DNA from: Cycas panzhihuaensis
Taxonomy: Eukaryota; Cycadophyta
NCBI GenBank assembly: GCA_023213395.1
Contig: CM041465.1
Location: 246,643,741 to 246,707,740 of the forward strand
DNA length: 64,000 nucleotides
Direction: 5' to 3'
The notes under the pieces are model-generated. The model was not told the origin of the DNA. It did not search any database and saw only the letters and a list, made by a program, of their open reading frames with translations. This document shows positions 43,251 to 53,839 of the stretch, one piece after another (within the stretch, counting starts at the first letter, position 1; the number at the start of each line of letters is the position of its first letter). The position numbers and the translations under genes were made by a program.

Positions 43251-43624
43251 AGCGGTCCTTCTTTGAACAAATATAACATCCTTCCCACTAAGAGTGTTGT
43301 TTGCTCGACCCAACCTCACCTGTTGGTTGGCTCTTCCTCAAGCTCTTTTGGTTCCCCGAACCCTCGCTGCTTGAAGTCCCTTCGCTCCCCGAGGACTTCT
43401 TCCTTGACCTCTCACCCTTGACCCTTGTCTTCGGTTTGAGCAACTTCTTACTTGTCTTCGTCTGCTCCCTGAACTTAGACGGGCTAGGTTTCTTGGATTC
43501 CTCCTCTCGAAAGTCCATCAACCTATCTACTGCAGCTATAACAACGATGACGTTGTCCATATTCTGTCGCCTTAGTTCACTTTGAACTCACGACTGAAGC
43601 CTTACCATGAATTGAAACAACCTA
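43251..43624 (-). pseudogene. Gag unit 6 (reverse), C-terminal half
   Basis: This is the C-terminal half of a gag split by element C. It carries HSELRRQNMDNVIV-like sequence, DRLMDFREEESKKPSPSKFR, the basic Ser-rich tail and EGCYICSKKD near 43285-43260. The N-terminal half is at 59848-60534. Confidence 0.85.
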
Positions 43625-43629
43625 TCTGG
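43625..43629. repeat. Target duplication of element C, left copy
   Basis: TCTGG precedes the LTR; TCTAG follows the other LTR at 59848-59852. Uninterrupted gag units show CTGTCTTGCTCTGACAT (42550) at the equivalent place, confirming the insertion point. Confidence 0.85.
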
Positions 43630-44462
43630 TGTTGACTGGGGTTGTTCCCACTGCACTTGTGGGAACAATGCACTTGTCAAGGTTACACAGGCTATAGTCT
43701 AGTTAGGATACTATCAACGTGGTTATTCACATACATTCCACAGATTATTCATAGAATTATATCACAATAGTACACAGCAGCATAGAAATCAACACATATT
43801 CAGCACTTCATCCTTATAAACACAGAGAATACACAGTTTTCCACGTAACTCTTCTTTCCATTAAGTAATAAGTTCAATTACACAGAGGGCTGGAATGCAT
43901 TCCTGTGCATTCCAGCAGCATACACTCTTTCTGTTACAAGTGTACCTAGATGGTACTTATCACTAAACACTGCTTCAATCAGCTGTCATGCGTGCTGGCA
44001 TCTGTACCATTGCGTACCCTGAATATTCGGCTCTCACCCTAACCGAATGGTCCATGCGTACCTCCTTAAATATGCCTCTTCGTACCTTTTGGCTGAAGGG
44101 TTATGACTGCCTGTCATAACCGTACCCCTTCGATCATCGTACCCTTTCCTTAATCATTAGTTATACACTTAACTAATGTCTTCATTATGTCCGTAAAACG
44201 TCCTGCACGTCCGCGCCTTCCTGTGCTTCTAGTGGTCTCGTACTGTCGTGCGTATCGCTTTCGTTCAGTTCCGTTTCGCTGCTGGTACGTATATGTGTTA
44301 CGTACCGTTTCCAGGTATGCACCTGTCATACATACCCAGAATGCTGATCTTTCCACTGTTTCGCCTCGTGCGTACCTTCGTACGGTCCGTACTTGCACAT
44401 CTCGGGTTATCCAGCCTACCTTTGGTCTTCCAACAACCATATGATCAATTTATGCCCCAACA
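43630..44462 (-). repeat. Element C 3' LTR (833 bp)
   Basis: It starts TGTTGACTGGGG and ends GCCCCAACA in plus-strand writing. It is rich in GTAC tetramers (for example CGTACC and GTACGT repeatedly at 44010-44400). It differs from 59020-59847 by scattered substitutions, roughly one in fifteen over the part compared by eye. Confidence 0.93.
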
Positions 44463-45660
44463 TCTATCCTGGGTGAACAGTATGGGTTTGAGCATCCTTG
44501 CTCAAGAAAACTCCAAAAATTTTTCAAAAATTTGGGGTATTCCTCCCCTGCTCTATCTCAAGGCGGCTCCTGCTGCCTCTGTCCTGCCAGGATTTCTTTA
44601 TTAATCTGTGTTAAGGTAGCAATGATAGCATCCTTTTCCTTAATTTTATCTTGAAGGGCAGCTATCTCAGCTTTATACCCTTCCTCCATTTCTTGAATCA
44701 GCTAAATTATAGGTCCTGATTTAGTATGTGGTGTGGGAGGTGCTGAGGTTTCACCTGCTTCCATTGTCGGAGGGAAGTCTTCCCATTCTTCCCAGGAGGC
44801 CTCTGCTTCTTCTTCCTCCTCCCCTGATTCCTCTTCACCTTTCTTCCTTTTACCTCTTCTATGGACAGCCTGTTTTGTCCGATGTGGAATGGGTGTTCCT
44901 GGTGTTTTCTGCAACCAGGTAAGTACCTTCTGCATTTGTTTTTGAACCCTTCTTTTTGCTTCCCCACATTAGCGTATCCAGGAATTCTGCCGCCCACTGT
45001 TTGATTATAGGTTCCCGTGGAGAAATGGTGGTTCATGTTAGCTGCACATCTGGACATTGATAGAAAAAGATGGCCAAGAGCAAGGAGGCATGTCGAAAGG
45101 GATGTGTCCTGATCTCCTTGAGTTGCTGCCTCATGTTTTCTGCCAAGAATTCGGACTAATTCAGTTTCTCTCCTTCCCGAATTTTTAATAACACTGGCAT
45201 CATACCTCCCGAAATGTATGTATACTTCCGTTTGGACAAAAATCGGGAATTTATAACTTTTGCTACCCATTGGAGTCTGATATCAATGATATACGCTGCA
45301 ATTCCACCAGACATTATCTGGGTATTTGGTTGACATAATTCTCTAAGCCACATTTCACGGTCAACCTCTGACCTCTTGGTACCCATTGGAATTTGTCCTT
45401 CATTTGGGAGTTTTATTATGGTATGAATTATTTCTGCATCCATGTTGACCTTCCTGCTATCTTCCTTCAGTGCCAACAGGATCTGGTCCATAAGTTCCGG
45501 GTCATAATACATGGGATTGCAATAAATGTAGTCTCCCCATCCTGCTTGTTTTACCCTGGTCTGAAATTGAGCTGGTAGAGCTTGCAATTCCTGCTTGAGC
45601 TTTGGTACAAACGCTTCTTGGCATCGTACTGTCCTCATTGTGGCTGTGGAATCCCAGAGA
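44463..45660 (-). pseudogene. Extra ORF between integrase and 3' LTR (element C copy)
   Basis: Function unknown. The main frame (45638-45156) contains QEAFVPKLKQELQALPAQF, MYYDPELMDQILLALKED and REMWLRELCQPNTQI. It ends LLKIREGEKLN, then a stop, and continues SEFLAENMRQQLKEIRTH. A later part in another frame has an acidic run (GEEESGEEEEEAEASWEEW, 44840-44785) and a coiled-coil-like end EEGYKAEIAALQDKIKEKD near 44690-44630. Total about 350 codons. The copy in element B shares the DQIL block and the tail. No transmembrane or signal segment is evident, so an env role is not supported. Confidence 0.68.
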
Positions 45661-45829
45661 TAGCTGAAAATAACCTAGAGTGCAAATCAGAACCCTATGT
45701 GCGTACTGTTTGGGTATGCTTGCCATTTTTGTGAAATTTTGTGCTGAGATGCGTACCGGAGTCACTTTTCCTTCTTACCGGGTCGTACAGTTGCTTGGCG
45801 GAAAATCCGGAGTCGATTCGTCCGTCCTT

Positions 45830-46260
45830 TTTCCACTGCGTACTTCGCAGGATTGCTCGCAGGTACGTAATGTTTTGTTGTATTCACTATTTTGTCTTAT
45901 ACGTGCTTTTGGTACGTATAATGTTATTCGCTTCCACTGTGCGTACTCGATTGCGTATTTTTCAGGTACGTACTCTATAATCGTTTAACTTAATTTTCTT
46001 TTCACTGTGCGTACCTGATTGCATACTTTTCAGGTACATATAATGTAATTGGGCAACTTAAAATTTGTTTTCATTGTGCGTACCCGACTGTATACTTTTT
46101 AGGTACATATAATGTAGTTTTGATTCACTTTTTTGAACTGTGCATTAGATCAGATTTCCTGCACGTATAGTATAATTTTTTGAATTTGATCACTTTTTTA
46201 ACTGTGTACCTGGTAACATACCTTTTTGGTACGTATAATGTATTTTGCTTGTATGCTTTT
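45830..46260. repeat. GTAC-rich degenerate minisatellite, period 63-72 bp
   Basis: Units begin near 45833, 45937, 46003, 46075, 46138 and 46201 with variants of CACTGTGCGTACCTGATTGC and then TTTTCAGGTACATATAATGT. The array lies between integrase and the extra ORF. Tandem repeats in non-coding parts are known from plant Tat/Ogre elements. Confidence 0.75.
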
Positions 46261-46469
46261 GAATTTTCCTCTGAATTTTTTAGTTTATGATGCTATTACT
46301 TATGTATATGATGAGTTACGGTTGTTTTTTATTTTTTCAAATTTTTTTTTTTTTCTCTTTTTCTGTATCCGTACCGAATTGGATCATGTCTCGGTATCAA
46401 GGCAATTGGTTTTGCCTCAACTTCATGCAACACGATATGGTACAACCAGCTGATCTGGCTGGTAAAGCT

Positions 46470-47700
46470 GACCTACTCAATGTATGGTTTCAGTCTGCTA
46501 CCATTCACCCGAGTTGGTAGCATTGGTCCATCGATTTCCTGAAGTTGCACCGATCCGTTCTCGAAGACTTTTTCTGCGATGTACGCTCCCAACCACTGCA
46601 TCTTGAGTTTGCCAGGGTGCATTTTGAACTTGCTGTCGTAAAGCAGCATTTGATCACCTTCTTTGAACTGAGGTTTTCGTAAATGGCGGTCGTGCCATGC
46701 TTTTTGTTGTTGCCTTTCGACATTTTGCAACCATTTTACCATATGTCACTTCTCTTCTATTCGCACTAAGTCTTTCAATTGCTGCCGTAAGGACTGGAAG
46801 TCGTCTAATCGACATTGTATAGTAACTCATAGACTTGGTATCTCAAATTCCGTTAGAAGAATGGCTTCTGTGCTGTACACAAGCTATAATGGAGTTTGTC
46901 CAGTTGATCTTTTATATGTCGTTTGGAACGGCCATGGCACGGATGGCAATTTCTCGGCCCAATCAGATCTGCCGACGTCGCATATCTTCCTCCAGCAATT
47001 CTCAATTATCTTATTCGATCTTTCCGCTTGGCCATTTGCTCTCGGATAATAGGGAGTAGATTTTCGATGGTTCATCATGAACGCTGATGTCAATGTCTCT
47101 ATAGTTTGATTCAGAAAGTGGGCGCTTTGGTCGCTCACAATTTCCAAGGGGCATCCAAATTGTGTAATAATCACCTCGTATAGAAATCGAGCTGTACTTT
47201 CCGCATCAACTTTCTGTAATGCTCGCGCTTCTACCCACTTCGTCATATAGCCAGTTGCCACCAAAATGTATCAGGCTTTCGATCGACGAGCGGCTGGTTT
47301 AATTGGCCCCACGAAGTCGAGTCCCCATTTCTCAAATGGTGCTAAAGGTAAAATGGGATGTAGGGGTTGGAAATCCTGTCGATTAGGTTTTCCAACTTGC
47401 TGGCAATAGTTGCAAGCTTGAATCCACTTCCTGACGTCCTCGAACATGGATGGCCACCAGAATCCAGACATCAAAATTTTTCCCATGTGGCTAATTTGTC
47501 CATGTGTCCACCTGTTACTCCTTCGTGTGCTTGCGACATGATTTGGTTGATCTCGTGTGGTCGAACACAGTGTCTTAACACTTCGTCTGGCCCCAATTTG
47601 TATAATTCCCCATTAATTAGTTGATATGGTTCTACTTTTCTGATAAAATTCCTTTTTCCCGTGCGATCTAATTCTGTCGACACTTCTCCAGTCGCTAAGT
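46470..47700 (-). pseudogene. Element C integrase
   Basis: The zinc-binding region holds H-E and GGHMDKL (47590-47500) and CNYCQQVGKPNRQD (47405-47360). The catalytic core has WGLDFVGPI (first Asp, 47330), IVSDQSAHFLNQ (second Asp, 47145-47110) and YYPRANGQAERSNKII (Glu, 47040-46990). The C-terminal domain is at 46742-46473 (KEGDQMLLYDSKFKMHPGKL). A frameshift near 47480 and a stop near 47268 break it; otherwise it is well kept. Confidence 0.9.
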
Positions 47701-47709
47701 ATTCTGGTA

Positions 47710-48990
47710 TTCCCTCATACTAGTTAGTTGGGACCGCTTCCACACTGAATAGTGCTGCGTCTGGAAAGTCGTCTGGCACTCCCATGGCTCTTTCCCCGTT
47801 TGTGATTCTTGACAATTGATCAGGGATGATATGGGCTTTTCCGGGTTTCACAATGATCTTAAAAGAAAATTCTTGGAACAACATCAACCACCTGCTGATT
47901 TGCCCTTGCATGATCGGTTTATTCACCAAATACATCAACGCTTGGTGATCGACGAAGAACAAAAATGGATATGACAATAGATAGTGTCGAAATTTCTGCA
48001 ATGCATATACCATGCCGAGTGCTTCCCTCTCTGTCATTGTGTAATTCTGTTCGGCCTTTGTAAGTTTTTGACTGGCGAAGTATATCGGGTGATCCGTCTT
48101 GTCGTCACTGGGTTGTGCCAATACGCATCCAATAGTGTATTGTGACGCATCCACATGTACATGGAAGGTCTTCTTCCAATCTGGAAATCGCAGTATAGGT
48201 ACTGCTATGATAGCTTGTTTTAGTGTTTTAAATGCTTGCTGCTGTTCCTCCGTCCATGCCCATTCAATGTTCTTTTTCAATAATTCTTCCAGGGGTCCTG
48301 ATATGTATGCATATCCCCTGATAAACTTTCTATAGTATCCCGTTAACCCCAAAAAACGTTTCAGTTGTTTCCTCGTAAGTGGCATAGGGAAGTGCGATTG
48401 CGATACTTTATCGGATCTCGGCAATCCTTCCTTGCTGACTATGTGCCCCAACAGGTTTCCAAAGGGTACCAGGAAGGCACATTTTTTTGGATTCAGGCAC
48501 AACTTGTTTTCACGGCATGTCTGTAACATTTCCCTCAAGTTCTCCATGTGATCCTTCATTAATCCATACAATGTCCAATCATCTAGGAATACCGCAACTT
48601 TTTCTCCAATAAATTTCTGAAATATATTAATTACAATCCGTTAAAATGTAATCAGTGCATTCATAAGACCGAATGACATCACTTTATATGCATACGTTCC
48701 CCATTCTGTCACAAATGTGGTTTTCGCTTGATCCTCTGGGGCAATTTGCACTTGATTGTACTCGCTGAATTCATCGGTGAAGGAGTAGATTTCATTCCCT
48801 CCAACTGCTTCCAGAATATCCTCTGTAAAAGGTAATGGAAAGGGATCCTTCTTTGTTATCTTATTTAGTTGTCTGTAATCCACATAGACACAGATTCTTC
48901 CATTCTTCTTGGGAACTATCACTACAGGGCTCACCTAGTCACTGTAGTCGATTTCGTAAATATATCTTGCTTCTAACATTTTGTCTAGTT
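47710..48990 (-). pseudogene. Element C reverse transcriptase-RNase H
   Basis: RT: SPVVIVPKKNGRICVYVDYR, KKDPFPLPFTEDILEAVGG and QAKTTFVTEWGTYAY, then a single stop near 48640 and the catalytic box VAVFLDDWTLY near 48600-48570. The thumb has LCLNPKKCAFLVPFGNLLGH and KRFLGLTGYYRKFIRGYA. RNase H begins FHVHVDASQYTIGCVLAQ (48175-48120) and contains YTMTEREALGMVYAL and FFVDHQALMYLV. The linker ends ISRWLMLFQEF and PDQLSR. It is the longest continuous open pol block (48571-47720). Confidence 0.92.
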
Positions 48991-49189
48991 CGGTTTCACT
49001 TTTTCCTTATATTTGGGATTCATCCGGTATGGCCTCTGTTTTTCCAGTTTCGCATCTTCCACTAAATCGATGTGATGCATTCCTATTTTCGGAGGAATGC
49101 CTTTTAGGTCCTTGTATGACAATGCAAATACGTCGCGGAATTCTTCAAACAATCACGGGCTTCAAGCATCTTGCCTAATGATCCCAATA

Positions 49190-49700
49190 ATTCCAATTCA
49201 TATGAGTTTGGGATTGTCTTGGCTGCCAACATTAATCTCAGTAGTTTTCAACTTAGTTACTCCCACATCTTCCGTATTTCCGATTTTGTGTCTCGGAGTA
49301 TCCTCTAACTTTCTTTCTCCAATATTAAGTTCTGTGAATTCTACAGAGTAATTCATAATTTCTTCTTCTTCACTATGTACTGATTCTTCCTCCTCTTGGT
49401 TTGTCAGTTCTTGTTCTAGTTTTATACTCATTAATCTAATATGTTTTAGGATTCTATCTATTTTCTTGTTTTCCGAAGTATGCCTAAAGGTTTTTATAAA
49501 GGATTTCTTCAAGCCTCCCCAAGTCACGTATAAACTTTGTTCCTTTTTGAGGAACCAGTCCTTGGCTACTCTTCCCAGGGTATGGTAAAAATAGTTAGGC
49601 CAATTTTGTTTGGGTATACTTAAGGATGTCCATTTTTGTTTACATTTTTGTATATGCTCCCTAGGGTTTTGACCTACATAGAATATTGGGGTGTATAATT
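49190..49700 (-). pseudogene. Gag-like block before RT, second half (element C)
   Basis: The minus strand reads NYFYHTLGRVAKDWFLKKEQ and WGGLKKSFIKTFRHTSENKK (49595-49480). RILKHIRLMSIKLEQEL follows, and then an acidic tail (QEEEESVHSEEEE). The aromatic-leucine-phenylalanine pattern is that of Retrotrans_gag. It is the continuation of 55740-55440 across copia-N. Between it and RT (49190-48990) is a decayed linker. Confidence 0.6.
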
Positions 49701-49710
49701 GTTTTGGATG

Positions 49711-49732
49711 ATCGAATCAGATTCAAATCTGA
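49711..49732. repeat. 22 bp palindrome at the left end of copia-N
   Basis: GAATCAGATT and AATCTGATTC are separated by CA (49714-49735). It marks the junction between element C and the copied gag-protease segment. The original segment at 51290-51310 reads AACTGATTC, without the palindrome. Confidence 0.6.
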
Positions 49733-49976
49733 TTCATTGTTTACAAAGGTCACTGATTGACCTTTACCTTCCTTAATGTTGCATAGGAGTTCTTCACTCC
49801 CTATCATATGTTGAGAAGCTCCTGAGTCGACGATCTAAGTGTGATCAACCTTGGATGACTGGTATACGCAAAACAGTTTGTCTTCATTGTGCAAACTGAT
49901 TAAAGTGGCGTTGGTAGCCACCTCTTTGACCCCCCCTTCCTCTTGGACCTCCTCGATAGGCACCTTGATTTGGTCG
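49729..49976 (-). repeat. Second copy of the copia-N gag-protease segment
   Basis: 248 bases match 51300-51548 in the same orientation, with differences such as CCCTATC/CCTTGTC and GCAAAC indels. It contains the protease active-site region VDSGASQHM read on the minus strand. It replaces the RT to 3' LTR part of the element. Confidence 0.92.
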
Positions 49977-49998
49977 ACCAAATCGAGGTGCCTATCGA
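49953..49998. repeat. 46 bp palindrome at an internal copia-N junction
   Basis: Left arm TCGATAGGCACCTTGATTTG plus GTC; the right arm is its reverse complement with one mismatch. The centre is TGGTCGACCA. The palindrome joins the copied gag-protease segment to the integrase end. The original site at 51525-51548 has only one arm. Confidence 0.93.
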
Positions 49999-50960
49999 GA
50001 AGGTAACATTTGGTTGCTTCTTACATGGTACAGGAGGTGTAGATGAAGAACATGGTGTATAAGATTGAGAGGAAGGGAAGTCCTCAACAATCTTTTTTTC
50101 TTTGTCAATGGGGGGTTGGATTGATGCCATATCCAACTCTTTCTGATTATTCTCAACAAAGATTACATCTCTTGAGAGATGCATTTTTCTCCCAACTGGA
50201 TCATACAACTTGTAGGCTTTGCTATGAATTGCATATCCTACAAAGATGCATTTAAGACTATGTTTGTCCAACTTTGTTCTTTGTTGATCTGGTATGTGCA
50301 TATACGCAGTGCACCCGAATGTCCTCAAATGGTTGATAGTTGGCTTCTTACCACCATGCCTCCTCAAGTGTGATGTCTGGATCATTGTAGGACTCGATTG
50401 GCCACATAGGTCAGATGAAATGCTTCGGCCCAGTAAGCTCTTGGAAGTCCTTTTGCATGCATCATCATTTTGGCTTTATTAGCCAAAGTTCTGTTCATTC
50501 TTTTGGAGACTCCATTTTGTTGAGGAGTATGAGGAGCTGTGAATTGTCTCCGAATTCCATTATCCTTGCAGAATTGGTTGAATTCATTTGAAGTGAATTC
50601 ACCTCCATTATCTGACCTTAATGTGCCAATTGAGTAGCCAGATTCATTTTCTACTTCCGCCTTAAACTCTTTGAACTTGGAGAAGGCCTCTGATTTTTGC
50701 TTTCGGAAAGTAGACCTAGACTTTGTGAGAGAAGTCATCAATGAAAGATATGTAATACAATGCTCCTCCAAATGATTGAGTGGACATGGGTCCACACAAG
50801 TCTGAGTGAACTAACTGCAATGGATAAGATGCACGCCATGCTTTGCCTTTAAGAAAAGACAACCGATGTTGTGTCCCCATTATGCAAGCTTCACAAAGAC
50901 ATTTTGAACCATACATCTTTGGAAGCCCATACACCATGTTTTTGCTTATCATCTGCTTCA
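49999..50960 (-). pseudogene. Copia-N integrase
   Basis: GAG-pre-integrase and integrase start at 50961 with KCLCEACIMGTQHRLSF, LVHSDLCGPM (first Asp) and YYISFIDDFSHKV. After a frameshift near 50715 the core continues with GTLRSDNGGEFTSNEF (second Asp) and HTPQQNGVSKRMNRTLANKA (Glu). The C-terminal motif FGCTAYMHIPDQQRTKLD and KCIFVGYAIHSKAYKLYD follow at 50320-50200. It ends in VPCKKQPNVTFS just before the 46 bp palindrome. Confidence 0.9.
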
Positions 50961-51480
50961 AATTGTCCAGGCGTAAGTGACCTAGACGTTGATGTCATAA
51001 TTGAATTTTCGACAAAGATATGGAACCAGAATAAGCAAAATCAAGCGTAATGTTATTGGCATCCAACTTATAAAGATCTTGATCCTCACAGGCAACAGCT
51101 ACGATCTGGTCATCTTTGTCACTAATGATACATTTCCCATTTTTGAATAGTACGTTCATCTGTTGCTTGTCCAACTGGCTAACAGATAGCAGATTCTTCT
51201 CCATGGAAGGAATAAAGTAGGCATCACTGTTGGGAAATGATGAGGAAGGATTTTGTGAAGAATGAAAAGGAGCTATAGTGCCTATTCCTGAAATCTCAAC
51301 TGATTCATTGTTTTCAAAGGTCACTGATTGACCTTTACCTTCCTTAATGTTGCATAGGAGTTCTTCACTCCTTGTCATATGTTGAGAAGCTCCTGAGTCG
51401 ACGATCCAAGTGTGATCAACCTTGGATGACTGGTATGCGCAAAACAGTTTGTCTTCATTGGCAAACTAATTAAAGTGGTG
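50961..51480 (-). pseudogene. Copia-N protease and GAG-pre-integrase
   Basis: The active site reads HTWIVDSGASQHMTRSEELL (51410-51355). The intact protease fold continues (VEISGIGTIAPF, YFIPSMEKNLLSVSQLDKQQ). The zinc-binding pre-integrase follows in HQRLGHLRLDNLKQM after a stop at about 50997. Only that stop separates the two. Confidence 0.88.
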
Positions 51481-52440
51481 TTGGTAGCCACCTCTTTGAC
51501 CCCCCCCTTTCTCTTGGACCTCCTCGATAGGCACCTCGATTTGGTCGAGGGGGATTCTATCCGATCCGTCATTGAATTTTTGTTGGAACTGTTGCCTTGG
51601 CTGCTGTTGTCGTTGACCTTGTGGTCATTGCTGCTGCTGTTGTCGTCGTAGATCCGCCCGCTTCTTTCTGCAATCAGGTGCAATGTGGCCAAGTTTGCCA
51701 CAATAATGACACACAACATTGGACTTAGAAGATCCAATGTTCATGTTTCCAAACTACTTTGTGAAAGCAGGTTTGGAGTTTTGATTTGCCTTTGCCTTGG
51801 CTGTGAAAGCACCTAGTGTAGATGGTTCTTCATTATCCTTCGCATAAATTTGTTCTTCTTGAAGCAATAAGCTTTCAAGTTCATTGAATTTCATATGCTT
51901 TATTGAACCATCTCGTGTGGTTGATGATATGAAGCCGTTGTAGTCCTTAGGCAATGCCTTTGTGATGGAGGTGATGATTTCGTCCCTTGTAGCAGGACTA
52001 CCTAGAGTACTCAATTCATTACAAACCTCCTTAATGGAGGTCAAGAATGTCGACATTGGCTTTACAAATTTGATAGAATACAATTTGGCTTTTATCATCA
52101 AAATGTGAGCTTCATCTCGCCTTTCATACAAAGAGGACAATGTGTCCCATGTTTCTTTAGAAGATTTGGCAGAAGAAATATTCTGATCTATATGTACATC
52201 CACAATCATATGAATAAATGCCAAAGCAATTGCCTTTGGCCTCCCAAGCAAGAACACGTTCATAATCAACTTGAATTTCATCATCAACAAGTGCAGGATT
52301 GGGGATTCTTCCAGAAACATATCCCCAAAATTCATTCATTATCAAGAGATTTTGTGTGATTCTTTTCCATTCTTGATAATTTGCTTGTCCTGTTAGCCTT
52401 ATGGTGCATGCATTGAGCATGTTTATGGCAGCCATCTTTC
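51481..52440 (-). pseudogene. Copia-N gag with zinc knuckle
   Basis: It starts MAAINMLNACTIRLTGQANY (52435) and reads QEWKRITQNLLIMNEFWGYV. A frameshift near 52235 leads into IDQNISSAKSSKETWDTLSS and LTSIKEVCNELSTLGSP, typical copia gag. The knuckle CHYCGKLGHIAPDC is at 51710-51665, followed by a Gln-rich run with one stop near 51630. Gag packages the RNA in virus-like particles. Confidence 0.88.
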
Positions 52441-53074
52441 CACTTGTTTAAAAGCTAACAAATAACTTGGTAACTTCAAAGCTTTTGTCGTTTAAGTTCC
52501 GCCTTCTAACAACACCACCAGTCCTGATTTTACAAGAAGATCCAACAACTGGTGGAGTGATGAGGGGTGGAGGACGTCGGCTATTGAATTGGTCCAAAGT
52601 TAAGTGTAGCAGAGGCAAGGATTCAGCCTTTTTCGAGCCTCTCCAGCTAGATTTTAAATTCACTTTTAGACAAATTTTAAGTGAATTTTTAAAGTCCTTT
52701 TATTTGGATTTTGATGCTATGCCTTTTAGCTTACAATGAATGCTTCTTAAGAAGCAAGTACATGAGAGAATGAGCACTTTTATTAAGTGATTTTTAAGTG
52801 CTTTGTGATCCAAGTAAAGTGCTTTGAATGCTTGAGTACAATGATGTAAGTACTTTGAGTACTTAGTGAAAAAATGATGCAAAAAACCTTTGATGAAGAT
52901 CACAGAAGTGGGTTCTTTTTAACCCTCCAAATCCGATGTAGTGAAGAAGCCACTAGTCAAGTGTACTCAAAAGTGCTCCAAAGCCAACACGAACTCCAAG
53001 TAGTAAGTTGTTGAGACTTTAAAATAGTCTCAACAATCCAAAAAAATGTGATTTTATTAAGTGTCAAATTTAGC

Positions 53075-53228
53075 CTTCTTTTTGAGCTTTTTGAAGGCTA
53101 AGGTCACCATGCAAGGTGCCAAAAAATGAACTTAGATGGTGATGTTTCTCACTTCTTTTTGAGCTTTTTGAAGGCTAAGGTCACCATGCAAGGTGCCAAA
53201 AAATGAACTTAGATGGTGATGTTTCTCA
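53075..53228. repeat. 77 bp tandem duplication
   Basis: CTTCTTTTTGAGCTTTTTGA starts at 53075 and 53152, and the following bases through GATGGTGATGTTTCTCAC are identical. The lack of differences marks it as recent relative to the element. Confidence 0.95.
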
Positions 53229-53839
53229 CCTTTACAATGTGAATATGCCTTTTGATTACTTTATTTAAGCTCAAAGTGCTTTACTGGCATTAAACAATGT
53301 GTTAAATGAGCTTAAAAAGACATAAGACAAATGCTGAAAATCAACTTTTTTAGCAACTTTGCCTCATTAGAACACCTCGCAGGGAGTCTTTTTAGGCATT
53401 TAAATCATGCAACATTGAACTTCAATAAGAGGAGAATGACTTAGCATGTGTAATTCGTTGAGTCCTCTATCCATCAAGGAGATTTTAATAAACTTAAGTA
53501 CTAAAAAAGTACTTTAGTAAGCCAAAAAAAACTTTAAAAAAATGAGATTAAATCTCATTAAAAATAGTCTTAAAGCATTTAAGGCTTTAATGATACCTTA
53601 AATCTTGAAATGGCTGAGCCTCATGTAGCATCAAAGAGCATTAAGCCCCCCCCCCGCCTTGCTTAGGAAAAACTCTTAAGGTACAAAAAACCTCTTAATC
53701 CTTGATTAATAAAAAAGTTCTCTTAAAAAAACCTTTAGAGAAATAACCTTTGATTAAAAAGAGAATATGTTTGGCATATGCCAATTTGCATATTCTAAAG
53801 TTATGAAGTCCAAAGAAAAAATTGATTTATATAAAAAAT

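Larger units (their letters stand above)
39008..43624. repeat. Array of gag-only units, two inverted arms
   Basis: Three forward units (39010-39596, 39597-40335, 40336-41345) face three reverse units (41346-42391, 42392-43250 and 43251-43624, the last continued at 59848-60534 beyond element C). All encode the same Ty3-type gag. The arms meet around 41346-41384. Both arms contain the same internal joint, a gag C-terminus SKFREQ or SKFKEQ followed by MSHT from the next unit (40335 and 42391). No protease, RT, integrase or LTR is present. Confidence 0.88.

Noticed and set aside
38999-43620. Gag array as a gene cluster of host-domesticated gag proteins
   Set aside because: Every unit has stops or frameshifts, and only one keeps an ATG start. 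No intact product could be made.
44187-44604. Plus-strand frames in the element C LTR as a small gene
   Set aside because: They lie entirely in the LTR on the strand opposite to the element, and the other LTR does not keep them in the same form.
45156-45638. Extra ORF as a retroviral envelope gene
   Set aside because: Position is suggestive, but no signal peptide, membrane helix or Cys pattern supports an envelope.
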